Origin: Acytostelium subglobosum LB1
Lineage: Eukaryota; Evosea; Eumycetozoa; Acytosteliales; Acytosteliaceae
Assembly: GCF_000787575.1 (NCBI RefSeq)
Contig: NW_012236518.1
Location: forward strand, 620,001 to 684,000
Length of the DNA: 64,000 bases
Direction: 5' to 3'
In this document: piece by piece, positions 20,255 to 32,074 of the stretch
How the letters are laid out: the number at the start of each line of letters is the position of its first letter
Numbering within the stretch: the first letter of the stretch is position 1
Position numbers and translations under genes: made by a program
Notes under the pieces: generated by a model
Seen by the model: only the letters and a program-made list of their open reading frames with translations
Told to the model about the DNA's origin: nothing
The model's database searches: none

Positions 20255-21137
20255 TTAGGATCTGGCTTTGAGACAGACTTGGAACTGGTTTGGAGTTATC
20301 ACCAGTCCGAACAACTCCTCATCATTGACAGGTTGGCCATCGATAGAGTTCACTTTGAATCTGTTTACAATGTTGGCACAGCCTACGAACATCTCATCGA
20401 GGGCAAGTATCTGTCCAACACAATTCCGAGGACCACAACTGAATGATTGCAAGTAATCATTGTGGTTTACGTCCTCAACCAGGAATCTCTCAGGTCTGAA
20501 TTCATCAGGGTTGGTCCAATGATCAGAGTTGTGATGGAGTGCACGTTGGTTAATCATCACCATGGCACCCTTGGGAATGTAGTACTTGTCGGCAATAATA
20601 ATTGACTCCTTTGCTTGACGAGGTAGGCCAAGTGGGAGCACTGGCATTATCCTCATCACCTCCTTGATCACAGCATTAGTGTAGGGACATTTGGAACGAT
20701 GGGCCACAGTAGCTCGGTTGCCCAGACCAACAACACTCTCTAGTTCACCGGCCATCTTCTCCTGGATCTCTGGATAGTTGATCATAAACATCAACAACAA
20801 CTCCAATGTTGAAGCACTGGTCTCACTCCCAGCAACAATAAAGTCATTACCAACCATGACGACTGAATCCTTGTCCTGTCCCTTTGAGTCAATGATCAAG
20901 TGGTCCAACAAGTCCCTTGGGCTGAGATTCATTGTTGGTGATTTGTTAGTGAGCTAGACCGAGAAGAAATGTTAAATATGTATTGATCAAACATACTAAT
21001 TCTCATCAAGGGTTTCCAAATGTTCGTTGTAGATCTCCTGGGCAATTTGGAATACTTTATCAATCTCTGAACTGAAGAGTTTGAAATAGAGTGCACGAAG
21101 TGGTCTCAAGAAATTGATGCAGTCACCCAATTTAAAT
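20255..21137 (-). pseudogene. Cytochrome P450, 5'-truncated
   Basis: Two exon-like pieces: 21137-20997 (LGDCINFLRPLRALYFKLFS ... NEHLETLDEN) and 20953-20255. The second has the I-helix AGSETSAS, the ExxR helix KEVMR, FRPERF, and the haem-binding loop FSCGPRNCVG with its Cys ligand, ending QVCLKARS. About the first 190-200 residues, including any membrane anchor, are absent; upstream sequence is AT-rich and non-coding. The donor GTATGT at 20996 and the acceptor near 20954 do not give matching phases, so the join is out of frame. The C-terminal half itself is open and well kept, so loss was probably recent. Confidence 0.78.
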
Positions 21138-21344
21138 ATATTTTTTTGTTTGTTTTAATTTAAAATAATTAATATATATATATATGTGTGAAGATATTTA
21201 TCTTCCAGGAGCTAATTTACACAAATTATTACGTTTACTCTCTCTTGAATATTATTGAATAGGTGCCATCTCAATGTATTCGGTTATGAACATCAACGGG
21301 TAGACATCTATATCATATTATAAAGTTAGATCGTAAATCAAGTG

Positions 21345-23836
21345 AGTGACTCAATTCATACAAATTACTCGAATACCACCTTGCCACTCCTACATTCAGA
21401 GCCACTCCCATCATCAATCAATTGCGCACGCTATACTCAATCTCGGACCAAGCCTACACTCACGGACATACTCGCATCATCCGACATTGTACATCACTCA
21501 TCAACTCAATCCAGGACAACAACAAGATGTAAGTTCATATTTGATTAATATATTGATTGGATGGTGTCCTAACCAACAAAAACATTCATAGACTACCTGG
21601 ACAAGGACAACCTGACACTCCAATGCACATTGCCAATTATGAGTCATGCGAGACAGCATTGCACCGAGTGTTTGGTGATACCAAGTTGATGTCAATCATT
21701 ATGCATTGTGTTGAAGTCATCCATCAAACATTAGGATTCAGCTCAAAGTCAATCAAAGGACGACAATTACTTAATCAACATTGTTTGGCTGATTATATCA
21801 AGTATGGTGCTGTGGAATGGTTCCACGCCAGCTTCTCCTCATCACACATGGTCAACATTTTCAATAACAATCTATTGTTTGAGGCCATGCTCCATCCAAA
21901 TCTCATAATCTTGGACACCTTGTTGGCACACCCAAGAATGACTTTGAACAAGGGTGATAAAGTTGAACTCAATCAGTTTATCAACTCACTCAGTATGTCA
22001 TTCCACACCTTTCCAAAATGGGAGCAATTATTGGAGAGGTACCTATCAATCGCCGGACCAGCAGCAGAGGATGGATACATCATAGATCATACCTGCTTGG
22101 TTCATAGCAATGCCCATCCCACATTTGTTCGCAAGCTCAAACAGCTTGGTGTTACATTCTCATCCGATCAATTGAATGTTAAGGAGGTCGATGTGCAATG
22201 GCTGGACAAGCCATGGGCCCCGGAGATGATGATACTTCTGGTCAAGGGATTGCTGTTGGATCTTCAAGATGCTCCATCACTCATTCGCAAGGCAATCAAG
22301 AGATGTGGAACAACATTGACACCATTGATCAAATATTCTTTATTCGATGTAAATGGATTGGATTGGCTCATTCCATTTTGGAATGATCATCGATATGGAT
22401 CCAAGTTGTTGTCAGCAGCATGCGTTCGCCATCATCAGAGATACTGGATGCTGTGTTGGATTGCATTAAACTTGACGCAATGCCCACTCACAAACTTATC
22501 CATCTATTTAAAAAGGCATCGAATAAGTGCAACAACATCACATTAATGGCAAAAATTTATGATCTAATCAACATCAAGTCATCCAAAGATCTCGAACCAT
22601 TCTCTCCATTGTCCACACTGTCTGATGCTTTGTCCGGAGGACACATAGAAGCAGTCAACTACATACTCGACCTCCCAGCCCAACACCCAGACAGTGTGGA
22701 CAAGAATGTTTACATCATCAATGACATCCATCACAACATCATATCATTGGCATTGATTGAGAGATTGCTTGCGCACACCAATTTCAAATGCTCTTTCCAC
22801 GATGTCCTTGGAAAGGCGATCCGAGCACAGAACAAAGAGGTCGTGGATATGTTGGTAAGGGTCGCGGCCCCCCGTCGCAGCATCATAAGATTTGATCTAG
22901 TGTTGGCATTTCAGGAGGCATTGGATGTTGGAGATGTTGACTCTGCCTGTATGATAGGACATGATTGTGCGATCACGTTATTATAGCGCCAATTCAAAGG
23001 CACTCTTTTAACAAATCAAGAGAATATTGTTCAAAGATAACATACTCAAGTTTGCCAGATTGTTCATTGAAACACAAAGTGATCGAGTTCGGGCACTGAC
23101 CATGGCCTCAGAATTATCTTTGGATCATATCAAGTTGGTGATGGAGCATCACAATCCGCGACTCAATGACTTAATGATGCTAGTCACAAACTGCATCAAA
23201 CGAGAGGACATTGAGTCGATCCAGTATCTTGTCCAATACGCCTTGGGTATAGGATACAGACCATATTCAACAATCCCATATGAGATATTATCTGTATCAG
23301 TTGTCCGATTCATACTAGATCAACAGTATCTCAATGTAAACATTCTTGACGATCCGCATGGTGTTGACCTAGCATATATACGTGGCGACAGGAGTAACAA
23401 CAGACTAAATCAACTTGGAAGAATTGTTGATAGGGCCTGCGAACATGGAAATCTGGATACAATTCGTTTGGTTCACAATCGATGTATCGCGAGTGAGTAA
23501 CTCCTGAAACATCTTCCATCATATGGTTCCATCTATGAGGCTGCCAAACTCAATCACTATCAAGTCCTTCACTATCTATTTGAATGTGATGGTGATAATG
23601 GTGTTTCGAGTCTATTTCAACGTGCATATGTCACTCCATCAAACATCATCCGCACTATCAAACATGTTCCTCAAGGTGCATCCATCCGCGGATGTCTAAA
23701 CATATTGGCAATGTGTGATCGTGTTATGTCCACTATGACTACACCATCAAGCGGTGATTTAATAAATACTAGCAACATTCATTCCATTCCAGAGTCAATC
23801 CAGTCCATTTCATCAAATGAAGTTTCAAAAGTTTGA
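21345..23836 (+). pseudogene. Two-unit ankyrin gene, decayed
   Basis: Bases 21345-21528 encode the end of a unit I in frame 2: SISDQAYTHGHTRIIRHCTS and then LINSIQDNNK, matching DVAYANGHTSIIRHCSSLVQ in the gene at 23936. An intron (21529-21591, GTAAGT..CATAG) sits at the same place as in the intact paralogs. Unit II then starts (LPGQGQPDTPMHIANYE ... ALHRVFGDTKLMSIIMH). Its frame changes near 22420 and again near 22980-23030, and at 23498-23500 a TAA stands where paralogs have a Gln-like codon. Family sequence continues to 23836 (LLKHLPSYGSIYEAAKLNHY). Most of unit I is missing. Clearly non-functional as a full-length gene. Confidence 0.85.
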
Positions 23837-23935
23837 TTGTGGAAAGTGATTGAGAAGGCGAGCCTGGAAAGTGTTGATGAATGATCAATCTTCAATACAA
23901 TCAATGTCCAAACATTGTAAATTATATATATAACA

Positions 23936-26062
23936 ATGAATACATACATATCCAATCATAAAGATAAAGTTATCCATAATGTATTTAAAAATAACAAGTT
24001 AGGTCGAATGATCATTGATCATGTGACATCCATTCATCAGAGATGGATGGCCCTTGACAGATATCTAAACACAAAGAGGGGCACACAACAACAACAACAA
24101 CAACTACAAGGAGAATCAATAATATCAGTGATCAAAGGTAGTAAACTACTAGATGATGGCTCTCTCATTGAAATGCTAAAGTACCGAGCCACTCAATGGT
24201 TCATCGAGGCATTCGACAGTGTATCGACATCATACCCACTCAATGATATACTACTGAGCAAGGCTGCTCATTATCACAATGTACAAGTATTCCAACATCT
24301 TGGTAAACATACAAGTATGACTTTGCCAGAGTCCAAGGACGACCTGGTCGTCGACATACTTAAATGTTTGAGTGACACCATGCTCGAGTCCTACTTGGCT
24401 ATGACAGCACACCACCCTCTACCTGGATATGCAGGTAGCCACCTCGCCCCTGTCCTTGGCAGCGGCAACATACCTCTGATCCGTCTCCTACTCAGACATG
24501 TAGATAGGAGCAACTTGAACCACTCCTCGCTGCCAGACCTTGATCGAGGGCTCAATGTGGACATTATCAAGGTGTTTCTCGAGGAGCTTGGACCTAAGAC
24601 CCTCAAGCTGGATGGCTTCAAAATGCTGGGCAATATCTTGATCAACTCAATTAAGTTCAACATGATCGAATCTGCTCAATACTTGATTGATCACCACCCA
24701 ATACAAGATACAAGTGTATGGTGGCAGAAGAATGTTGGACTCTTGGAACACTGTGCCGTGTATGGCAATGTGGACATCTTCAAGATGCTGTGTGACTCAA
24801 AGGGTGGCTTCACCTATCTCTACCAAGCTCAACTAGATTGGTTGATATTCGTTGGAGAGGCCAATGGAAGGACTAAGTTCATCAGCTACATACGATCATT
24901 GATGGCGGCTGCAACTGATGGAGACACCCAAAACAAGCCGATGGAACAGCCTAATACATCAATAGCCAACTCGTCTGCATCGAAGGAATTGGTACCACTA
25001 CCACGACTTCGTGTCACCCTCATGGACAAACTGGCCGCCATCAACAAAGCAATAGTCAATGATGAGGTGAGCCGTGTCACATATCTCATTGAGCAATATG
25101 ATGTTGCTATTGGTCTCCTCCCGGAAACTTGTGGCGTCATGTCGTTGGACATGATCCAACTGATCACAGCTCAATGGAAGCCACTACTGATGGTCGAGAC
25201 CTACACCCTTGTCAACATGATCAACGCAATGGGTGCCTTAAACAATCACATCACTGTAGATCTGGTCTCCCAACTGATCAGCAACTGCTGCTTCACCAAA
25301 CCAAGTTACATGGATGATGCATTGGAGGCGGCGGCACGTGTCTCGAGTCGATTGATGAGACGCATCTCTGACTCATTCTTTACGCGGTACACATCAAGAT
25401 GTCTAGTCAAAGCGATGGAAGCACTCTGTATCGATACAATGGCATACATTTTCACCATGCTAAATCAGGATCTCCTCGAATTCCCAGATGAATCCAAGGA
25501 CAACGACGTTGTCTACAAGGCTGTACTCAAGCTCATATCCACTGGACCATTGGACACGATTGCCCTAACACTTCACAACATGCCATCATTGATGAAGCAT
25601 CCTGCTAAACTATGCTTGGCAGCAGTTACAAACACATTGGATGTGTTTGAGTATTTGTTGGACAAGTGTACACCAACATTGAATCATGGTCATCTTCAAG
25701 AGATACTCCACGAAGCATTGATCAAAGACCGACAACATGTAATGGATATATTATATGAGCGTCACAGCGACAAGAATGGAACAATCCTACAACTCAATCC
25801 CAATGTGTATACATTGAAGATGGCTGCCTACTGCAATGCCCATCATTCATTACAATATCATTTTGGTACACCAATATTCTATCAAATGTCCAAGGAATAC
25901 CGACTTGGAGTTATTCACACGGTGATGGATGTTGCATATGCCAATGGACACACCTCCATCATCAGACATTGTTCGTCACTCGTACAATCAATCAAAGTTC
26001 AGAATAAGAAGAGGTAAATAATGTCATTCATGAATGAATCAATCAATGAAAGAATAGATATT

Positions 26063-26096
<34 letters not shown>

Positions 26097-28408
26097 ATAG
26101 AAAACATCCAGATCCAGACAATGAAGAGCCCTCAGTTGCGCTCCCCACAGCACCAACTGATGCGCCCATGGACACAGCATTCCATAAAGTGTTCAGGGAT
26201 AAACGTCTGTGCAGGATCATCACAGGTTTGGTTGGATCGATACATGATACACTTGGCATACCTACAAATGTACGCATAAAGGGATTTGAACTATACTCCA
26301 AAGATTCATTGATCACCTATCTCAACTATGGCATCACTGAATCATTCATCAAGTCGTTCTCCTCGGTTGCCAACTATCCTCTCAACAACTTGTTGTTGTT
26401 TGAGTCTATTTGTGTGTGTGATACACGCTCGCTGGCCCTCCTCCAATCATACCCACAAATGACCCTGGACTTCCCATCGTGGAGAGACAATGATCGAGAC
26501 AGTCTACAACTTCTCAAATACTTGTTCTCACATCTGTCCTCATGCACCAAGCCAGGTTGGTTGCAAATGCTCGAGGAATATCTGGAGTACACATGTGTCC
26601 CATCGGGATATGCCATATCCAATGCTCTATTTGCCACGATCCAACATCCTGTATTCCTTCGAGAGCTCCTCCGTCTAGGTTTCAAGTTCGAGCTCCAAGA
26701 CTCATTGCCACGGTCACATATAGCCTCGTGGATTGCCAAACCATACGCTACTGATATGATCACAATACTTGTGGAGAACTACGCTTTGACTAATGACCAG
26801 AGGTACCAACTACTTGAATCGGCATTGGAAAACAATGCACAACTGTCCACTGTCCTTCAAATAATAAGTGGTCCAAACTTCAATCTGTTGTCAACACAAC
26901 ATAGACCGAGGAGTGGGACGGATCGTCGATTCACCACTCCATTGCTTTGGTGTTGCAATCATCGAGGAGGCAGTGGTATGGAGTCATTGGAGGCAATAAT
27001 ATCCCTCACACCACCACAGGACATCCGAGTAGTTGAAGCATCATTGTCTGCCGCATCATTAGGACTCACTGCTCAATATGTCAGGCTGTGTGAGATCAAC
27101 GCCAAAGGTAGACAACGTTTCAATCCATTGGAACACCTCCCCAAGGCATTGGAGAATGGTCATCTGGATATTGTCAATCATATTCTTCCCTATGAACAGA
27201 CTTTGGAGTACCACAGGGCCATCGTGATCAATGACATTCATCACTCGATACTCTCAGTCGAGTTGTTGAGTCGACTGCTCTCATTCCCACAGTTGAGGAT
27301 ACAGTGCGGCCTTGCCAAAGTGATGGGCAGTGCCATTATATCTGGGAACAAAGCCGTCATTGATATTCTGGAGCAAGCTGGGAGCAGCATCAAAGTGGAC
27401 TACAACCATGCTTTGAGTGTGGCCGCCATTGTTGGAGACATTGATACGGCCAAGATGATACTGTACAAGCATCCCGATAAATGTTCAATGTTAAAGATGG
27501 ATAGCCATACTTTGCAATGGTCAAAGGTGTATCCGGAAGTTGGACAATTACTTTGTGATGCCAATATCCTAATCTCTTCCAATGACACCTTCGATATTAT
27601 ACGATCATTTGGCGAGGCTGGCAGCAGGATGACAGAATCCCTGGCGATCAACCTGGTCAATAGAGGATTGGCAAACAATCATTTTGATAGGGGGTCCTTT
27701 GCCCTTCTTCTGAAGATGGCTGCATCCAAATCATTGGTGCTCCTCAAGAGGTTGCTCTTTCATCTGGTGGCCAGCCAAGACTTCTTCCCAGGCATTTACC
27801 TTGACACCGCAGCCTTAAGGATGGCTGTGACTGCCTGTGCCAGCCGTGGTTGCACTGAAGGAATGGAGCGTCTAATCCAGCTGGCGATTGAACAAGATCC
27901 TTCAACTCGTGTCGCCGACATCCTGCCTGCGCCTGGTATGATTGAGGATGTCGTAGTCCTCACCTACCTCTTGGACAAGGAACACATCAACATGGAAGAG
28001 GAAGATGGAGCATCGTACGCACGGCTAACAGTGGACAAAGCATGTGTCAATGGAGATGTTGGCATTGTCAGACTGATACTCCAGCGGTGCACCTCGAAGG
28101 AGCGTCTGCAAAAGTATTTGCCAACAATAGTCAGCATTGGCAAAGCATCTTATCAGAATCGACACCAAATGATCCAATATCTCTTTGTTGATGAGGTTGT
28201 CGAGGCTGATGGATGCGCCAGCCGCTGGCCAGCGCCGTTCAACTATGTTGGAATGGAACCAATACACCTGGTTCGCATGCTCAAGGAGGTTAGACACGAG
28301 GCTTGTGAACGTGGTCACATGAAGATCATCAGACTTTGCGATGACATGATCAAGAAGCAATGCAAACTCGATTCATCAATCGTGATGACCAAGGCAAGTA
28401 AAAGTTGA
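23936..28408 (+). CDS. Giant two-unit ankyrin-type protein (dictyostelid family)
   Basis: Two long frames join through an intron at 26014-26100 (GTAAAT..TATAG). Exon 1 is 23936-26013, exon 2 is 26101-28408; phase 2 matches on both sides (AG|A = Arg), giving 1461 residues. The TAA at 26015 and the apparent ATG at 26021 lie inside this intron, and the SINQ repeats read there are intronic TCAA repeats. Each unit opens with a conserved block: VFKNNKLGRMIIDHVTSIHQ with GSKLLDDGSLIEMLKYRATQ in unit I, VFRDKRLCRIITGLVGSIHD in unit II. Degenerate ankyrin-like helix pairs follow (GNIPLIRLLLRHV, GNVDIFKMLCDS, NGHLDIVNHILPY). It is probably a protein-interaction scaffold; partners are unknown. Intact, unlike the neighbours at 3271 and 21345. 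Confidence 0.85.
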
Positions 28409-28614
28409 GTTGATTGATTGATTATTTGTTTGTTTGATTGATGCGAATGAATGAAAGAATGAATAAAGATGAGGTGTCGCAAATGCCAAAGAATGAAAAA
28501 ACGAAGACGACAAGTCTTTGGTTCATTCATTCTTTATCTCTTTAGATACTTACAGATAGATAGATAGTTATTAGAGGTTAGATAGTATTATATATTAATC
28601 ATTCATAATAAATA

Positions 28615-29050
28615 ATGAATAGGATATTGGAAGCATTGGGACTTGATGAGAAGCCAAAGACATTTGGTGGTAGACTGTTGCGAGGTGTACAGATTGTATC
28701 AATACCGTTGTTCTTTATTGTATTAGCCATTCGACCATTGGTATGTTTAATCATTACTACCACTCAAGAATAAATGGATGACTAATATAAATGGTAATCA
28801 TTACTTTAAATGGTTATCACTACCATATTTAGGCAGAGGAAAGGAATCAACGAGTGAGAGAGGATAGAGAGAAGTTGGAGGAGATCAAACGAACACAGAG
28901 AGGTAAGAACATTGAATACATATGAGAGAGAGATAACAATCATACTCATTAATAACAACATTAGCCAACGAAGTAAAGGAATTGATGTACAGGGAGAACC
29001 CTCAACTGAAGCAAATGTTTGATGATCTGAAGAACAAGGACAAGATATAG
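28615..29050 (+). CDS. Small single-pass membrane protein, unidentified
   Basis: Three short exons: 28615-28740, 28833-28902 and 28965-29050, joined by GT..AG introns with matching phases (126 + 70 + 86 nt, 93 residues). Exon 1 (MNRILEALGLDEKPKTFGGR) leads into one hydrophobic helix (IVSIPLFFIVLAIRPL). Exons 2 and 3 make a charged, probably helical tail (ERNQRVREDREKLEEIKRTQ, VKELMYRENPQLKQMFDDLK). Basic residues before the helix would fit a mitochondrial inner-membrane or ER protein, but I do not recognise the family. Each exon is too short to stand out alone; the evidence is the three-way phase agreement and clean splice sites. Confidence 0.7.
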
Positions 29051-30263
29051 GCTTGACCAACAACGACTTAAGAAGACGACCCGTTTACACACTGGCCGCC
29101 TTCACTGAACAGCTCTCTCCCTTTGCCCATAACACCATTCAACGACTTATGGTGGATTGATGGATGGATACACTTTAAACAGCTTTACAACAACGGTTGA
29201 CGACTGACCACCGGTCAATCAAGAATGTCGGCTCTGAGAATGATAGAGAAGACGGAGTGAACGTGTCCCGTCCCTTGACTGGTATCTAATTGTTTCGAAG
29301 CATCCCAATAATAGGGTTGCGGAGTGAAAGACGCGCGTCCATCTCACCTGAACGGTTCGGCATTGGACAACACGCCCGCCCATCCATTCATTGTCAATCC
29401 ACATAATTAAACTATCTGATCATTGCATTTACAATTTAGTAATAAGTCGGTTGGTGATGGCCATCAAACTACGACATAATTGTAAACTGAAATGATATGA
29501 CGATCTTTCGGGCTGGCGGGCCATCCAGAATCCAAACAAAGGTCGTCATTGCAGGGCTTCGCTTTCGCTTCGCAATCCAACTACAAGACCACGCACGAAT
29601 CGCCCGATCCATCCATCCAGGTAACCATCAATGGGGACCTACCTGTAGATCACAATTTAAAAGAGGACCACGTAACACACGCATAAGCTTCTCTCTCTCG
29701 CGCGTTCAAGTCAATCATACATGTACACACACACTAACACAGTTACCACATTAACCACACAATTCCTTATTCGAACATTTCAGTTGAAATTTATTAATTT
29801 CTTTTGATTTATATTATAATTATAAATATCTGAGTGGGAGGGGGAGATGCCATCGTGAGAAACAAACCAGGGATCATTCATGACCCCCATTTTTGCAAAG
29901 CCTCAACTATCTACACTCTTGCTCCCACCCATCACATCAATCACACACTCACACACTATCTCATTCCATTCACTCTCACATTCGCACGAAGGACGCACAA
30001 GGCAAAGCGTACACGCACGGGAACAACAACCTAACTCAAACATTAACGTGCTGTTATCTATCTTTATCTTTATCCTTTACAAAATAATAATATAATATAT
30101 AATATATATTTACAGATAATCAATCATACTTTACTTTACTTTACTTTACTTTATTATTACTTGGAAGTGAACGAGTGATATTCAACAAAGTCAATTAACA
30201 ATTATAATCAATAATCAAAATATTAGCGAGGAGAGTGAGATAGAGATAGAGATAGAGAGAGAG
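29051..30263. other. 1.2-kb intergenic region / 5' flank
   Basis: No convincing gene. Contains ordinary-complexity sequence to about 29760, then AT-rich and CA-rich tracts, ending in GAGATA repeats (30230-30262) directly before the next ATG. Probably promoter and 5' UTR of the gene at 30264, perhaps with an unseen UTR intron. Confidence 0.45.
30128..30154. repeat. (ACTTT)n pentamer microsatellite
   Basis: About five tandem ACTTT units, 110 bp upstream of the next start codon. Confidence 0.85.
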
Positions 30264-31388
30264 ATGGAGCGACTGGAGGTCATACAGCAGACTTCTCCAT
30301 TTGAGGAGAAGGTCACAATGAATGGAATACCAAAGAATATACGTGTAGTTATAAAGAACAGTCCTTTTAATGTGCAGTTAAAGTTGAAGAAACATGATGT
30401 CGACTTGAATAACGTGGCCTTTGAGGCAACGTTGCTATATGACAATGATGAAGAGCCGCTCGAGGAGAAGGAGGTCGACTTTGTAAAGAACAAACCAGTG
30501 GAATACAAGGCCACACCCAACGACACGGGCGACACGGTCACGTGCGAGGTGCGCATCAAGGTGCTGACGTCACAACACGAGGACATGTTCTTCCGCGTCA
30601 AGATCGCGGGCCACGAGCCCGTGTCCAAGCAGATCATCCCCAATCTCTTTGCGATCACTCATCCCATCAAGGTCATCTCCAAGCCCGAGCAGCTCAAGAA
30701 GAAGCAGCCGCAGAAGAAACGCTCGTGGAACGACATCCTGCTGGACTCGGTCGCCAAGATTCAGATGCAGCAGTCCGAGCAGCAGCGTCTCATCGAGAAG
30801 CTCATCGACCACAACTTCAAACAGACGATGGTGGCCCACTCCATGCTGTCCACCAACGGCGGCATGTCCGCCACCAACTTCCCAGCACTCACACTCAACG
30901 GCCACACTACCAGCACATCGACCACCACCACAACCACACTGACAGCGCCCAATGGCAACAACCTGACGCTGCAACAAAAGATGGAGTTTGAGGATGCTTT
31001 CAAGCAGATGATGTCCGCCTACATACACCTGGATCCTCGCCAGCGCGCCGAAAAGGTCAGACGAGTCTTTAGGAATGCCTCCTCGCGCGACTCTGAGACG
31101 CTGTCCGAGCTGCTAGATCTCTTCATCACAGAGGGCGTCGGCGGCCCACTCGGCAGCATGGCCCCTTTGCCGCTGAGTCCGAACCCTCCCTCGTCCGGCA
31201 TGCCCATCGGCACGCAACCCCAGATCATGGTCGGAACGCCTCCCGGTAGCAACCCCTTTGGAGGACATTCCACCTTGATGGTTAACGATCGCAACCAAGG
31301 CGAACCATATCCCCTCTTCACATCATTACCAACTTCATTCGACGAGTATACATCCTTCAACAATGGCACAGACTTTATCCCCTTCTAG
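30264..31388 (+). CDS. Unidentified protein with N-terminal beta-rich domain; possible transcription regulator
   Basis: 374 residues, one exon. Residues about 20-145 look like a beta-sandwich domain (RVVIKNSPFNVQLKLKKHDV, then VTCEVRIKVLTSQHEDMFFR, FAITHPIKVISKPEQLKKKQ). The pattern of a strand-rich region followed by a basic linker is reminiscent of immunoglobulin-fold DNA-binding proteins, but I cannot assign a family from sequence alone. A coiled-coil-like stretch follows (VAKIQMQQSEQQRLIEKLID), then a Thr run, then a helical segment (FEDAFKQMMSAYIHLDPRQR), and a Pro/Gly-rich tail with an acidic-aromatic end. GC and codon use are the highest in the window, suggesting strong expression or selection on codons. 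The ATG at 30264 is the first in frame after the repeats. Confidence 0.75.
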   Translation: MERLEVIQQTSPFEEKVTMNGIPKNIRVVIKNSPFNVQLKLKKHDVDLNNVAFEATLLYDNDEEPLEEKEVDFVKNKPVEYKATPNDTGDTVTCEVRIKVLTSQHEDMFFRVKIAGHEPVSKQIIPNLFAITHPIKVISKPEQLKKKQPQKKRSWNDILLDSVAKIQMQQSEQQRLIEKLIDHNFKQTMVAHSMLSTNGGMSATNFPALTLNGHTTSTSTTTTTTLTAPNGNNLTLQQKMEFEDAFKQMMSAYIHLDPRQRAEKVRRVFRNASSRDSETLSELLDLFITEGVGGPLGSMAPLPLSPNPPSSGMPIGTQPQIMVGTPPGSNPFGGHSTLMVNDRNQGEPYPLFTSLPTSFDEYTSFNNGTDFIPF

Positions 31389-32074
31389 TAATGGCGCGTG
31401 TATATATAGTATACTCTGCCAGGTCAGACAACAGTCCATCCAACCCCCAGCCAGCCAGCTAGCCAGCCAACCTTCCATACTCTTCAAACGTTCAAACATA
31501 TATAGACACCCGACCATCCACTCTTCCCGCCCATTCAATGGAGGTGGCACCAACGCACAACCGATCATTCACCAACGCACAACACCTACTCTCCACCTCA
31601 CTCACCTGGTCCAGCCCTGTCGCCGGCTCGAACAGTCGTCCTTGCTTGCTCTCTATTGCAGCAGCTGAGACGGCGCTGTTTCCATCCATCACACACGTGT
31701 TGCTGGGGGAGTTGGAAATGGATACCCATCCGCACCGCCCCGCGGGTGGGCCAATGCCAGCAGCCTGCTGCCACTTAGGTTAAGTGTCCGCGTCGTCGCT
31801 GCTAGTTTGAGTTGGAGTTGATCGACCAATCCTCTCCTTCTTCAACACAGCTTGATGCGCGTGCCACATGGCAGCCAGCTGTTCCGCCAAACATCAACCA
31901 ACCGTCCCATGTACATTAAGTGCAGATTAAAGGATTACCTTCCCTCGTCATGTTGTAAATACATCCTCTTCCCTCTCTCGTGCACGAGAGATGACTAGTA
32001 TATTGTCCTCTTCTTCAGTCGGTCTGGTAGTAGTTTATTGAGTTGGCCTGTCGCGACTAGCCTAGGCTAGTTCG
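31389..32074. other. Intergenic region
   Basis: Between two convergent genes. C-rich then mixed sequence (CCAGCCAGCTAGCCAGCC near 31447) with no supported gene. Probably 3' UTRs. A 16-bp palindrome lies at 32056-32071. Confidence 0.45.
32056..32071. repeat. 16-bp perfect palindrome
   Basis: ACTAGCCTAGGCTAGT reads the same on both strands. It lies 3 bp beyond the mL45 stop codon, so it may form a hairpin in its 3' UTR. Confidence 0.6.

Noticed and set aside
21557-21622. ATG at 21557 as start of the ankyrin gene
   Set aside because: It lies within the unit-joining intron (21529-21591); upstream sequence encodes the end of unit I in the matching phase.
26021-26100. ATG at 26021 as the start of a separate ankyrin gene with an SINQ-repeat N terminus
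   Set aside because: It lies inside a good intron; the repeat is TCAA simple sequence, and the paralog at 54200-58444 shows the same arrangement.
30542-31028. Long overlapping open frames in other frames and on the minus strand
   Set aside because: They shadow the GC-rich gene at 30264; GC-rich codons suppress stops in other frames. The same applies to overlaps in DNA ligase IV and the vWA protein.
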